This document shows positions 18,832 through 27,269 of a stretch of DNA of 64,000 bases, piece by piece. How positions within the stretch are numbered: the stretch's first letter is position 1; each line of letters opens with the position of its first letter. A model generated the notes under the pieces. The model was not told where the DNA came from and did no database searches. It worked only from the letters and a program-made list of their open reading frames with translations. A program made the position numbers and the translations under genes. Source of the DNA: Pseudomonas sp. Au-Pse12 (GTDB lineage Bacteria; Pseudomonadota; Gammaproteobacteria; Pseudomonadales; Pseudomonadaceae); NCBI RefSeq assembly GCF_021341665.1, contig NZ_JAJTTH010000001.1:310001-374000 (forward strand), read 5' to 3'.

Positions 18832-19761
18832 ATGAACCCACGCCAACCGATCCCCAACATCAACATCGGCCAGGTCTACGACCAGCGTTACGCCGATGCC
18901 CAGGTGCATTACGACAAGCTCAGCAACCTGGCCGGCTTCTTCGGCCGCAACATGCCGGTGCACCGCCACGACCGTTTTTTCCAGGTGCATTACGTGCAAA
19001 GCGGCGCGGTGCGGGTCTACCTCGATGACCAGCAGTACCTGGAGTCGGGGCCGATGTTCTTTCTCACCCCGCCGACCATTCCCCATGCCTTCGTCACCGA
19101 GGCCGACAGCGAGGGCCACGTGCTCACCGTGCGCCAGCAGCTGGTCTGGGAACTGATCGGCGCCGACCCGGCCCTGGCCCCGGCGCCGCTGGTGCCACCG
19201 GCCTGCGTGGCCCTGGCGCGGCTGGGGCCGCCGTTCGCCGGCGAGGTGCGGCGCCTGGAGTGCCTGTTCCATGAGTTGCAGCAGGAAGTCGCCGGGCAGG
19301 ACGCGGGGCGCGAGCCGGCCCTGGAAGCCCTGACCCGGCTGCTGATGATCAGCCTGCTCAGGCTTTCGGCGAATTCCCTGACGGCGCGTCCGGCGCGCCA
19401 TGAAGACCTGCAGATCTTTCACCGCTTCAACGAGCTGATCGAGGCCCGCTACCTGGAACACTGGCCCCTGGGCCGCTACGCCAGCAGCCTGGGGGTGACC
19501 GAGGCGCGGCTCAATGACGTCTGCCGGCGCATCGCCGACCTGCCGTCCAAGCGCCTGGTGTATGAGCGGCTGATGCAGGAGTCCAAGCGCCTGCTGCTGT
19601 TCACCGGCAGCTCGATCAACGAGATCTGCTACCAGCTGGGCTTCAAGGACCCGGCGTATTTCAGCCGCTTCTTCCAGCGTTACGCCAAGACCGCGCCGGG
19701 GGAATACCGCGCGCGCCAGGGCCAGACGAACCCGCCAGGGGCCGACGCGCCAGGCCCTTGA
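18832..19761 (+). CDS. hpaA: AraC family activator HpaA
   Basis: A 309-aa regulator with an N-terminal cupin-type effector domain (HRHDRFFQVHYVQSGAVRVYLD; FFLTPPTIPHAF) and two C-terminal AraC helix-turn-helix motifs (GRYASSLGVTEARLNDVCRR; INEICYQLGFKDPAYFSRFF). In E. coli HpaA activates the hpaBC monooxygenase with 4-hydroxyphenylacetate. Here it is divergent from the meta operon and 16 kb from hpaBC. AAT AAA AAC triplets lie just before its start. Assignment to HpaA rests on similarity and position. Confidence 0.88.
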   Translation: MNPRQPIPNINIGQVYDQRYADAQVHYDKLSNLAGFFGRNMPVHRHDRFFQVHYVQSGAVRVYLDDQQYLESGPMFFLTPPTIPHAFVTEADSEGHVLTVRQQLVWELIGADPALAPAPLVPPACVALARLGPPFAGEVRRLECLFHELQQEVAGQDAGREPALEALTRLLMISLLRLSANSLTARPARHEDLQIFHRFNELIEARYLEHWPLGRYASSLGVTEARLNDVCRRIADLPSKRLVYERLMQESKRLLLFTGSSINEICYQLGFKDPAYFSRFFQRYAKTAPGEYRARQGQTNPPGADAPGP

Positions 19762-19887
19762 GCGCTGGCGCCGGGTCGGGCCGTTCGGCGCGGCTGCGAT
19801 GCCTCGCCCGGGGCGCTGGCGATGGCGGTATTCGAACCTGGCCGAGCGTGGCAGAATCCGCGCCTTTGTCTGACCAGGAGCGTCGTC

Positions 19888-20979
19888 ATGCTGCGTCCCG
19901 CTGTGCTGTCTTTGCTGGTGCTTGGCGCCGCTCCCTGCCTGGCCCAGGAGCTGCCGGAACTGACCCCGCTGTGGGTGCAGCAGCAGGGCTGGATCAGCGC
20001 CTGCGACAACCGCCGCGACTGCCAGCTGCTCTACACGCCGAACATCGGGTTTGCCGAGCCGGTCAACCACCTGACCCTGATCATCCGCAGCCAGGCCGGT
20101 CCCGAAGGCCGGCTGCAGCTGCAACTGGAGCACCAGGGCGCGCCTATCGAGCCCAACGCGCTGCGCCTGGACGGCCGGCCGCTGGAGCCCGCCTTGCTGG
20201 CGGCGCTGGTGCAGGAAGTGGAAGCCCCCGACAGCACCCGGCAGCAGCAGTATTACCGGGTTGACGATCAGGCCCTGGCCCGGCAATGGCTGGCGCGGTT
20301 GCGCAGCGGGCAGGTGCTGGAGCTGCCGGGGGCGCAACCGGCCCGGGTGCTTCTGACCGGGCTGGCCGAATTGCTGCAACAGGTCGATCAGGTGCAGCAC
20401 CGCCAGGGCACGCTCAGCGCCCTGGCCACGCCCGGCGAACAACCGGCCAGCGCGGTGCCCAGGGTCCAGGCGGCCCCGGCGTTGCGCCCCTATCCCGGGG
20501 TGACGCCGCTCAGTGCCCGGGAGCGCAGCGGGCTGCGGGCGGCGGTGCAGAAAACACTGCCAGCGCCTAAGTCGGAAGAGGACGACGACTACGTCATGCC
20601 TGCGCGCATCGAGCTCTATCCGCTGACGGCGCAGCAGGCGCTGGTGTTCGAGTTCTCCGACTGCGGCGCCTATATCTGCCTGTTCGACATCAGCAGCCGC
20701 TCGCGCACCGCGCCCTATGCGCTACAGCCCCTGCAGATGCAGGCATTGCCGGACGGCAGCGTCGACCATGCCGGCGGCATCAACTATGACCCCGAAACCG
20801 GGACGCTCAGCAGCTTCCTCATGGGCCGCGGGATCGGCGACTGCGGGGAAATGGCCAGTTGGCACTTCGACGGCCAGGCCTTCCAGCTCACCGACTACCG
20901 GCGCATGCCCAATTGCAGTGGCCTGGGCTACGACAACTGGCCGGTGCTCTGGAGTGCCGAGGCGCCGAAGCGCCCCTGA
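19888..20979 (+). CDS. DUF1176 domain-containing secreted protein
   Basis: A 363-aa protein with a Sec signal peptide (about residues 1-19, ending PCLAQ) and the pattern of the DUF1176 family in the mature part: an N-terminal region with ISACDNRRDCQLLY, and a C-terminal block with CGAYICLFDISSRSRTAPYALQP and GRGIGDCGEMASWHFDG holding paired cysteines. ATG 19888 follows AGGAG. Role unknown; probably periplasmic. It converges on the GMC gene, 16 bp between stops, and is separate from the hpa operon. Confidence 0.8.
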   Translation: MLRPAVLSLLVLGAAPCLAQELPELTPLWVQQQGWISACDNRRDCQLLYTPNIGFAEPVNHLTLIIRSQAGPEGRLQLQLEHQGAPIEPNALRLDGRPLEPALLAALVQEVEAPDSTRQQQYYRVDDQALARQWLARLRSGQVLELPGAQPARVLLTGLAELLQQVDQVQHRQGTLSALATPGEQPASAVPRVQAAPALRPYPGVTPLSARERSGLRAAVQKTLPAPKSEEDDDYVMPARIELYPLTAQQALVFEFSDCGAYICLFDISSRSRTAPYALQPLQMQALPDGSVDHAGGINYDPETGTLSSFLMGRGIGDCGEMASWHFDGQAFQLTDYRRMPNCSGLGYDNWPVLWSAEAPKRP

Positions 20980-20995
20980 ACCCTGAACCCTGGCC

Positions 20996-22657
20996 TCAGG
21001 CGCACGCGTGGCCCTGGGGCTCGGTGCTTGGCTGTGGCAGTGACGAGCCCAGCAGCAGGTCGGCGGCCTTTTCCCCGATCATGATCGCCGCGGCATTGGT
21101 GTTGCCGGTGATCAGGCTCGGCATGATCGAGGCGTCCGCCACCCGCAGCCCCTGCAGGCCGTGGACCCGCAGTTGATCGTCGACCACCGCCAGTTCGTCA
21201 TGGCCCATCTTGCAGCTGCCCACCGGGTGAAACACCGTGCCCAGGTGCTGGCGAATCCATTGTTCGATCTGCTCCTGGCTCTGCACCTGCGGGCCGGGCA
21301 CCAGCTCGCCTCGCAGGCGCTGGGAAAAGGCCCGGGTCGCGGCCAGCTGGCGTACCAGGCGCAAGCCGGCCACCAGTTTGCGCAGGTCCTCCGGGTGGCT
21401 GAGGAAGTTGGCCTCGATCAGCGGCTTGTCGTGCGGGTCGGCAGAATTGAGACGCACCCGGCCACGGCTTTGCGGGTGCATCACCGCCACGTGCAGGCTG
21501 ATGCCATGGCCCACGGGGATCAGGCGCTGGGGCTGGTTCTTCAGGGCCGGGGCGACGATCAACCCCAGCTCCGGCACCGGGTCTTCGGGCGTAAGGCGCA
21601 GAAAGGCCCCGGACTCCACGGTGTTCGACGTCAGCGGGCCCCGGCGCCGGGTCAGGTACTGCCAGGGCGAACGGGCCAGGGGCAGCAGGCCCTTGGGCGA
21701 AAGGCCGTAGCCCAGCTCGGGGTCGCTGCGGTACATCAGCACGATGTCCTGGTGGTCCTGCAGGTTGAGGCCGACCCCCGGCAACGGGTGGCGCGGCAGG
21801 ATGCCGTGGGGTTTGAGTTCCTCCGCCGGGCCGATGCCGGAGAGCAGCAGCAACTGCGGCGAGTTGATCGCCCCGGCGCACAGGATCACTTCCCGGCGCG
21901 CCTGCAATTGCCGCACCTCGCCGTTCTGGCTGATCTCCACGCCGCTGGCGCGGGTGCCCTGCAGCAGCACCCGGTGGGTCAGGGTGCTGCTCAGGACGCT
22001 CAGGTTCGGCCGCTGCAGGATCGGGTGCAGGAAGGCCCGGGCCGCGCTGCAACGCTCGCCGTTGATCTGGGTGACATGGAACGGCCCGAAGCCTTCCTGT
22101 TCCGGGCCGTTGAAATCCGGGTTGTAGCTCCAGCCCAGTTCCGTGGCCGCCTCATAGAACACCGGGTTGACCGGGCTCGGGCTGCGCTGTTCGGCGACGT
22201 TGAGTTCGCCGTGCTGGCCGTGCCAGGGCGAGGCGCCCGGTTCGAAATGCTCCGAACGCTTGAAGTAGGGCAGCAGCTCGTCATGGCTCCAGCCCTGGTT
22301 GCCGGCGGCGGCCCAGCGGTCGAAGTCCTGGCGATGGCCGCGGATATAGATCATGCCGTTGATCGCGCTGGAACCGCCCCAGACCCGGCCGCGGGGGCAG
22401 GGGATCGGCACGTCGCCGCTGCTGGCCTGGGGGCTGAACCGGTGCATCCAGTTCCAGCGCGGGTTGGCGATCAGGCGGATGATCCCCGCCGGCGTGCGCA
22501 CGTAGGCCGCCGGCAGCAGGCTGCGGTCGCTGGGGCCGGCCTCGATCAGGCAGACCTGGACCTTGGGGTCGGCGGACAGACGGTTGGCCAGCACGCAGCC
22601 GGCGGAACCGGCGCCGACCACGATGTAGTCGAAGCGCTGCGGGGTTGTTTCATTCAT
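20996..22657 (-). CDS. GMC family FAD-dependent oxidoreductase
   Basis: A 553-aa glucose-methanol-choline oxidoreductase. It has the N-terminal FAD site YIVVGAGSAGCVLANRLS, the GMC signature RGRVWGGSSAINGMIYIRG, and the C-terminal HPVGSCKMG with catalytic His and TGNTNAAAIMIGEKAADLLL. These enzymes oxidise primary or secondary alcohols; the choline/polyethylene-glycol dehydrogenase branch fits best. ATG 22657 is chosen for GAGGT upstream; an in-frame GTG eight codons earlier is an alternative. It is last in the five-gene cupin operon, 35 bp after the porin gene, and presumably oxidises the operon's alcohol substrate. Confidence 0.92.
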   Translation of the reverse strand: MNETTPQRFDYIVVGAGSAGCVLANRLSADPKVQVCLIEAGPSDRSLLPAAYVRTPAGIIRLIANPRWNWMHRFSPQASSGDVPIPCPRGRVWGGSSAINGMIYIRGHRQDFDRWAAAGNQGWSHDELLPYFKRSEHFEPGASPWHGQHGELNVAEQRSPSPVNPVFYEAATELGWSYNPDFNGPEQEGFGPFHVTQINGERCSAARAFLHPILQRPNLSVLSSTLTHRVLLQGTRASGVEISQNGEVRQLQARREVILCAGAINSPQLLLLSGIGPAEELKPHGILPRHPLPGVGLNLQDHQDIVLMYRSDPELGYGLSPKGLLPLARSPWQYLTRRRGPLTSNTVESGAFLRLTPEDPVPELGLIVAPALKNQPQRLIPVGHGISLHVAVMHPQSRGRVRLNSADPHDKPLIEANFLSHPEDLRKLVAGLRLVRQLAATRAFSQRLRGELVPGPQVQSQEQIEQWIRQHLGTVFHPVGSCKMGHDELAVVDDQLRVHGLQGLRVADASIMPSLITGNTNAAAIMIGEKAADLLLGSSLPQPSTEPQGHACA

Positions 22658-22692
22658 CGGGGGTACCTCGTTGGCAGTCACAGGAATCCATT

Positions 22693-23994
22693 TCAGAGCC
22701 CCAGCAGCGAGCCGACGTCGAGGGTCACTTGCAGGCCGACGACAAAGCCGTTGCCGCTCAGCTCGCGGGCATCGGGGTTGTAGAAGTTGTCCGGGTTGAT
22801 CAGGTACTGGACGCTGGGCTCCAGCGCCAGTTGCCGGGTCAGGGCGATGTGGGCGTTGGCTTCCAGGGCGTAGACATTGCGCTCGCCCAGGCGCGGATCG
22901 CCGCCGTTGGCGGTGCGTGCCTGTTGCTGGAAACGCAGTTGATGATCGTTGAGGCGCAGGTAGCTGGCCTTGAGGTTGAGCTTGTCCCGGGGCCGGTCGA
23001 AGGGCGCCAGGTAGGTCAGGCCGGCCTCGGCGAACTGGCTGAAGGGCTGCTTGTCATCGGCCGCCGCCGACAGCGAACCGAACAGCAGCAGGGCCTGGGG
23101 CGCACTGCCGGTGCCGGCGTCGGCACGCCACAGCGCCTGCTGGAACTTGAAGAAGGCGCCGCCGCTGCCGAATGCCGTGGCCCCGGTCAACGGGTCCACC
23201 TGCTTGGAGGTGTTGTAGTAGCCGTTGAGCTCGTAGTGGGCGCTGTAGGCAGAGCGGTCCTGCCTACCGACGCCCAGCAGCAGGCTGGTGCCGCTGGCGT
23301 CGTCGGTACTGAAATCCAGGCCCTTGCGCTCTTTCAGGTAGTCCACCGGGTTGGATTCGAAGGCGCCACCGTGCACGTACCACTGGGGCGTCAGCTGGTA
23401 CTTCAGGTAACCGCCCCAGCTGCCGTAGGGCGGCGGCAGGATGCCGGTGGAGGCGTCGATGATCGGGTCGTTGCAGGTCACCGTGCTTTCGCAGTTGTAG
23501 ATATAGAAGTAGCGCCGGGCGTTGGTCCGTCCCAGGCTCAGGTCGACCTGGCCATCGAGCCAGGTCTGCTGGTAGGTCAACAGGCTCAACTGGTTGCTGG
23601 TGAGGTCGTTGTGGATCGGCGCGCCACCAAAGTAGCTGCCGGCGGCGCCTTGCCAGTTGCGCGAGGTGGGCACGCCGGTCTGGTGGTCGAGGATGAACAG
23701 GGTCTGCTCGACGTGCAGCGCCGCGCCGTCCAGGCCGGCGAAGGTCCCCAGGTCGATATCGGCGCCGACGAACAGGTCGCCGCTGTTGCCGAAGCTGTGG
23801 GGCCGGGGGCCGGTGTCGAGGTTTTTCATCGACAGGCTGAGAAACTGCACATGGGGCGTGATGCCCCGCTCGGCCAGGTAGTCGCCCAGGTCGGACAGCG
23901 GCCCGCTGCGGGGCGCGGTCGGCGCCTGGGCAAGGCAATCCAGAGGCAGCAGCAAGGCTGCCAGCAAGGGGCACAGCGCATAGGAAGTGTTCAT
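22693..23994 (-). CDS. OprB-like outer-membrane porin
   Basis: A 433-aa protein with a signal peptide (about 1-22, ending CLAQA) and the alternating pattern of an outer-membrane barrel. Segments such as GDLFVGADIDLGTFAGLDGAALHVEQ, WQGAAGSYFGG, SWGGYLKYQLTPQWYVHGGAFE and LGERNVYALEANAHIALTRQLALEPSVQYLI match carbohydrate-selective porins of the OprB family. It would admit the substrate of the neighbouring catabolic genes. The C-terminal residue is Leu rather than the usual Phe. Five AAN triplets lie just before the start. Confidence 0.85.
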   Translation of the reverse strand: MNTSYALCPLLAALLLPLDCLAQAPTAPRSGPLSDLGDYLAERGITPHVQFLSLSMKNLDTGPRPHSFGNSGDLFVGADIDLGTFAGLDGAALHVEQTLFILDHQTGVPTSRNWQGAAGSYFGGAPIHNDLTSNQLSLLTYQQTWLDGQVDLSLGRTNARRYFYIYNCESTVTCNDPIIDASTGILPPPYGSWGGYLKYQLTPQWYVHGGAFESNPVDYLKERKGLDFSTDDASGTSLLLGVGRQDRSAYSAHYELNGYYNTSKQVDPLTGATAFGSGGAFFKFQQALWRADAGTGSAPQALLLFGSLSAAADDKQPFSQFAEAGLTYLAPFDRPRDKLNLKASYLRLNDHQLRFQQQARTANGGDPRLGERNVYALEANAHIALTRQLALEPSVQYLINPDNFYNPDARELSGNGFVVGLQVTLDVGSLLGL

Positions 23995-24006
23995 GTCGGG
24001 TACTCG

Positions 24007-24021
24007 TTTCTTGTTGTTTTT
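24007..24021 (-). promoter_or_regulatory. Hfq/Crc-type AAN motif before the porin gene
   Basis: The transcript reads AAA AAC AAC AAG AAA, five consecutive AAN triplets ending 12 bases before the porin start. It is the strongest such run on the minus strand. Control by Hfq/Crc is inference. Confidence 0.55.
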
Positions 24022-24050
24022 GTCTTGAGTGTCTGGAGCACGGCGCCGGT

Positions 24051-25115
24051 TCAGGCCTCGGCCAGGGCCGGGGTCGGGTTGACCAGCACCTTGATCTGGC
24101 GCTTGTCCTGCAGCAGCACCTGGAAGCCCTGTTCCACCGCCTGCTCCAGGGCCAGGCAGCGGGTTACCGCGCGGGTCAGGTCCAGGCGCCCGCTGGCCAG
24201 CAGCTCGATCAGCTCGGGGTAGACGTGGCGGTAGCCGACGCTGCTGAGCAGGCGCAATTCGTTGTTCACCAGGTGGAAGGCGTCGAACTGCACGTTGCCC
24301 ATCAGGCCCACCAGTACCGCTTCGCCGCCCTTGCGCAGGCAGTGCAGGGCATGGCCCAGGGTCTGCTGGCTGCCGGCGGCCTCGAAGGCTGTGTCGATGC
24401 CGCCAGCGCTCAGTTGCCGCAGGCGCACCTGCAACGCTGGGTCGGCACCGTCCAGGGCGGCCAAGGCGCCGAACTCAAGGGCCAGGCGCCGGCGCTCGGG
24501 GTCCAGGTCCACGGCGTAGATCCGCTCCACGCCGCGCAGCCGCGCCAGCCGCACCAGCAGCAGGCCGATGGGCCCCAGGCCAAACACCACGCAACTGTCG
24601 CCGGCCATCAGGCTGCTCTGGTTCAGGGCGTGGCAGGCCACTGCCGCCGGCTCCAGTACGGCGGCCTGCTTGAAGCTGACGCTGTCCGGCAGCCGGTGCA
24701 GCATGTAGGCCGGCACCACCGCCTGTTCGGCGAACCCGCCGTCGCCCATCAGGCCGATAAAGCCCATGGACTGGCACAGGTTGTACTGGCCCATGCGGCA
24801 GTACGGGCACTCGCCGCAGCGGTACTCGGGCTCTACCGCCACCCGTTGCCCCAGCAGCTGTGCATCCACCCCGTGCCCCAGGGCCACGACCTGGCCGCAG
24901 AACTCGTGGCCCAGGGTCAGCGGCGCCCGGCAGCCGGACAACGGGTGGGCCTCCTGTTGGGGAATGGAGTGGGGGCCGTTGGCGTATTCATGCAGGTCGC
25001 TGCCGCAAATACCGCAGTAAGCCACTTGCAGCAGGACCTCGCCGGGGCCGGGCTGGCGCACTTGCACTTCGCTCAGGCGCAGGTCGCGGGCGGCATGCCA
25101 TTGCAGTGCTTTCAT
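24051..25115 (-). CDS. Zinc-dependent alcohol dehydrogenase
   Basis: A 354-aa medium-chain dehydrogenase. Catalytic zinc ligands fit Cys37 (CGICGSD) and His70-Glu71 (GHEF); the structural zinc site is Cys100, Cys103, Cys106 and Cys114 (CGECPYC...C). The NAD site is GLGPIG. The sequence resembles the 2,3-butanediol/threonine/sorbitol dehydrogenase branch. Its start overlaps the stop codon of the MFS gene by four bases (ATGA), so it belongs to the same operon, probably oxidising a hydroxyl group on the imported compound. Confidence 0.92.
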   Translation of the reverse strand: MKALQWHAARDLRLSEVQVRQPGPGEVLLQVAYCGICGSDLHEYANGPHSIPQQEAHPLSGCRAPLTLGHEFCGQVVALGHGVDAQLLGQRVAVEPEYRCGECPYCRMGQYNLCQSMGFIGLMGDGGFAEQAVVPAYMLHRLPDSVSFKQAAVLEPAAVACHALNQSSLMAGDSCVVFGLGPIGLLLVRLARLRGVERIYAVDLDPERRRLALEFGALAALDGADPALQVRLRQLSAGGIDTAFEAAGSQQTLGHALHCLRKGGEAVLVGLMGNVQFDAFHLVNNELRLLSSVGYRHVYPELIELLASGRLDLTRAVTRCLALEQAVEQGFQVLLQDKRQIKVLVNPTPALAEA

Positions 25116-26395
25116 CCGTGGGTTCCTCCCAGGTTCGGGTTGGGGGCAGGCTGTGTCGCGGCTTGCCGACGTTGTTGGCGGGCCAGCACCGCCGGCGCGG
25201 TTTCCTTGAGGAACAGGGCCAGCACGGCGGCCAGCAGGGCGCCGCCGCAGGACATCCACATGACGATCGACAGGCCGAAGCGGTCGGCGGCGAAGCCGGC
25301 GAGGGTCGGGGCGATGAATCCCCCCACCAGTTCGCCGATGCCCATGATCATGCCCAGGGCGGTGGCCATGACTTCGCGGGGCACGGTTTCCGCCGGGATG
25401 GTGGCCATGAACAGGGTGAAGCAGCCCAGGCCGGTGTAGGTCAGCAGCATCAGTGCGCCGAGGGTCCACGGCGAGCTGGCGTAGAGCAGGGCGATCGGGC
25501 AGCAGGCGGCGATCAGCGAGAACAGCACCAGGGTCGGGCGCCGGCCAAGGCGGTCGGAGATCGCCGGCACGCCGAACCCCCAGAGCACCCAGGCGCCGCC
25601 CAGGCAGCTCATGACCGTGCCCATGCTGGCCGGGCTGTAGTCGCGGACCTTGACCAGGAAGGTCGGGGTAAAGGAAATCAGGATGATGAACCAGGTCAGG
25701 AACACGCAGCTGATCAGGGTGCACAGCACGATATTGCGGCTCTTGAGCAGGGCCAGGCGGTGCACGCCAGCCTCCACCACGGCCGTCTGCACCCGGGGCT
25801 GCTGCCGGGGCGGGTCGGGCTGCACGAAGCGCCAGATCAGCAGGGCGATCAGCAGCCCGGGAATCAGCGAGAGGATGAAGGCATGCCGCCAGCCATAGGC
25901 TTCGGCCAGGCCAATCAGCACCGGCGGGCCGATCACCGCCCCCAGCAGGCCCGCCGCCGAACCTTGCAGCAGGCCCATGTTCAGGCCCCGACGGTGGGGC
26001 GAGGAGGCTTCCACCATCAAGGATTGCGAGAGCGGCAGGATCGGCCCCTCGGCCAGCCCCATGATGGCGCGAAACAGCAGCAGGCTGAGGAAGCCGGTGA
26101 CCAGCCCGGACAGTGCCGAGCACAGGGAAAACAGCACCACCGCGATGATCAGCAGCGGCTTGCGCACGCCGCGGCGGTCCGACCAGGCGCCCACCAGGGC
26201 CCCGGACACCGCCCAGGCCAGGGCCAGGATCGATGACAGCATGCCCAGGTGGCGGTTGCTCAATTGCAGCTCGTCGGCCATGAAGGGGAACAGGAAGGAC
26301 AGCGCCAGACGATCGAAAAAGACGAAGCCGAAGGCCAGGAACAGCACCCCCAGCAAGGTGTTCTCGTAACCGGCCTTGTTGTTTTTATAAGCCAT
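25112..26395 (-). CDS. MFS transporter
   Basis: A 427-aa, 12-helix major facilitator (LLGVLFLAFGFVFFDRLALSFLFPF; WSDRRGVRKPLL as the loop 2-3 motif; GLAEGPILPLSQSLMVEASSPHRRG) of the hexuronate/aromatic-acid type. It lies between the cupin gene (34 bp) and the Zn-dehydrogenase gene (4-bp overlap) and is the likely inner-membrane importer for this pathway. Codons 4-7 are themselves a run of AAA AAC AAC AAG. Confidence 0.9.
   Translation of the reverse strand: MAYKNNKAGYENTLLGVLFLAFGFVFFDRLALSFLFPFMADELQLSNRHLGMLSSILALAWAVSGALVGAWSDRRGVRKPLLIIAVVLFSLCSALSGLVTGFLSLLLFRAIMGLAEGPILPLSQSLMVEASSPHRRGLNMGLLQGSAAGLLGAVIGPPVLIGLAEAYGWRHAFILSLIPGLLIALLIWRFVQPDPPRQQPRVQTAVVEAGVHRLALLKSRNIVLCTLISCVFLTWFIILISFTPTFLVKVRDYSPASMGTVMSCLGGAWVLWGFGVPAISDRLGRRPTLVLFSLIAACCPIALLYASSPWTLGALMLLTYTGLGCFTLFMATIPAETVPREVMATALGMIMGIGELVGGFIAPTLAGFAADRFGLSIVMWMSCGGALLAAVLALFLKETAPAVLARQQRRQAATQPAPNPNLGGTHG
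26375..26386 (-). promoter_or_regulatory. AAN motif at the start of the MFS gene
   Basis: The transcript reads AAA AAC AAC AAG at codons 4-7 (KNNK). Hfq/Crc sites are known to overlap early coding sequence, so this fits translational repression. The effect is inference. Confidence 0.45.
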
Positions 26396-26429
26396 GGTGG
26401 TTCTCCGAAGGAGGCGTGGGCAGCGCGGG

Positions 26430-26963
26430 TCAGCGGAACAGGGTGTCGATGTGGGCGGCGCCCAGGCCGATCTTTTCGTAGTGCGCGCGGCACAGGGCGA
26501 TGTAGGAGTGCACGTCGAAATAGCCGTCCGGCTCGCCTTGTTCGTCGAGCCAGATCAGTGGGCCCTTGACGATGAAGAACACCCGCATCGGTTGTTCATG
26601 CTCGTAGGCCACCAGGGTGTGGCCTTCGCCTGGGGTCTCGTAGACGAAATCCCCGGCGCTGGCGGTCCATTCGTGCTCCAGGTAGCCCCACTTACCGGAC
26701 AGGGTGTAGGCGAAGACTTCGTGGGGGTGGTAATGGCGGTTCACCAGCCCGGCACCGCGGGCCATGAGAATGTCGCACCAGCGGTTTTCACTGGGGGAAA
26801 TCCACAGCGGCCGCGAGGACACGGTCTCGGTGAAGGGCACGTACAGGCTCAGGTCGTCGCTGGCGGCGTTCGGCAGGTAGACCTCCGGCTTGGCATCGGG
26901 CTTGAAGCAGTTGGCGATGGGTTGCAGGTCTTTCCAGAATTCACGGTGGGCGGCTTCGGGCAT
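26430..26963 (-). CDS. Cupin dioxygenase, 2,4'-dihydroxyacetophenone dioxygenase family
   Basis: A 177-aa single-domain cupin. The metal site reads His77-x-His79 (RHYHPHE) and His115 (PGEGHTL). These align, shifted by one, with the iron-binding histidines I recall for 2,4'-dihydroxyacetophenone dioxygenase, also about 178 aa. That enzyme cleaves the C-C bond between carbonyl and hydroxymethyl carbons, giving 4-hydroxybenzoate and formate. Here it heads an operon with a carrier, Zn-dehydrogenase, porin and GMC oxidoreductase, so the true substrate is likely an aromatic or other alpha-hydroxyketone. Three AAC triplets precede the start. Confidence 0.78.
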   Translation of the reverse strand: MPEAAHREFWKDLQPIANCFKPDAKPEVYLPNAASDDLSLYVPFTETVSSRPLWISPSENRWCDILMARGAGLVNRHYHPHEVFAYTLSGKWGYLEHEWTASAGDFVYETPGEGHTLVAYEHEQPMRVFFIVKGPLIWLDEQGEPDGYFDVHSYIALCRAHYEKIGLGAAHIDTLFR

Positions 26964-27267
26964 GGTCGGCCTCAGTTGTTGTTATGGGGGGCACGGGGAT
27001 GACTGAGGCGACTTTAGGCCCACGGCTGGGTGCCGGTTTGATCGAATCGGACCGGATTGTTGCCTGTTTCGGACGAGGATTTTTCCTACCGCAAATACCG
27101 ACGTCGTGAGGCCATTCTGGCGAACTGCTCCCACTGCATTCGAAGTTGACAGGCCATATAGTTCAGATGTTAATGAATGGCCGCGACCCGCAGATCATGC
27201 GGCCCCAGGTATCCGGACACAGCCTTGCCGTCCGGGGAATATCCCGCTGCCCATGAGAAGAACAACA
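26964..27267. promoter_or_regulatory. Divergent promoter region, cupin operon and AraC gene
   Basis: A 304-bp non-coding stretch between the divergent cupin and AraC genes. It holds a direct repeat, CGGACCGGATT (27048-27058) and CGGACGAGGATT (27070-27081), spaced 22 bp or about two turns, the geometry of AraC-family half-sites. AAC triplets (26975-26983) lie at the cupin end. I could not assign -35/-10 boxes with confidence. Confidence 0.45.
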
Positions 27268-27269
27268 AT
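27258..27269 (+). promoter_or_regulatory. AAN motif over the AraC gene start
   Basis: AAG AAC AAC AAT runs into the ATG at 27268, so Hfq/Crc binding here would mask the start codon directly. The motif is seen; repression is inference. Confidence 0.5.
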
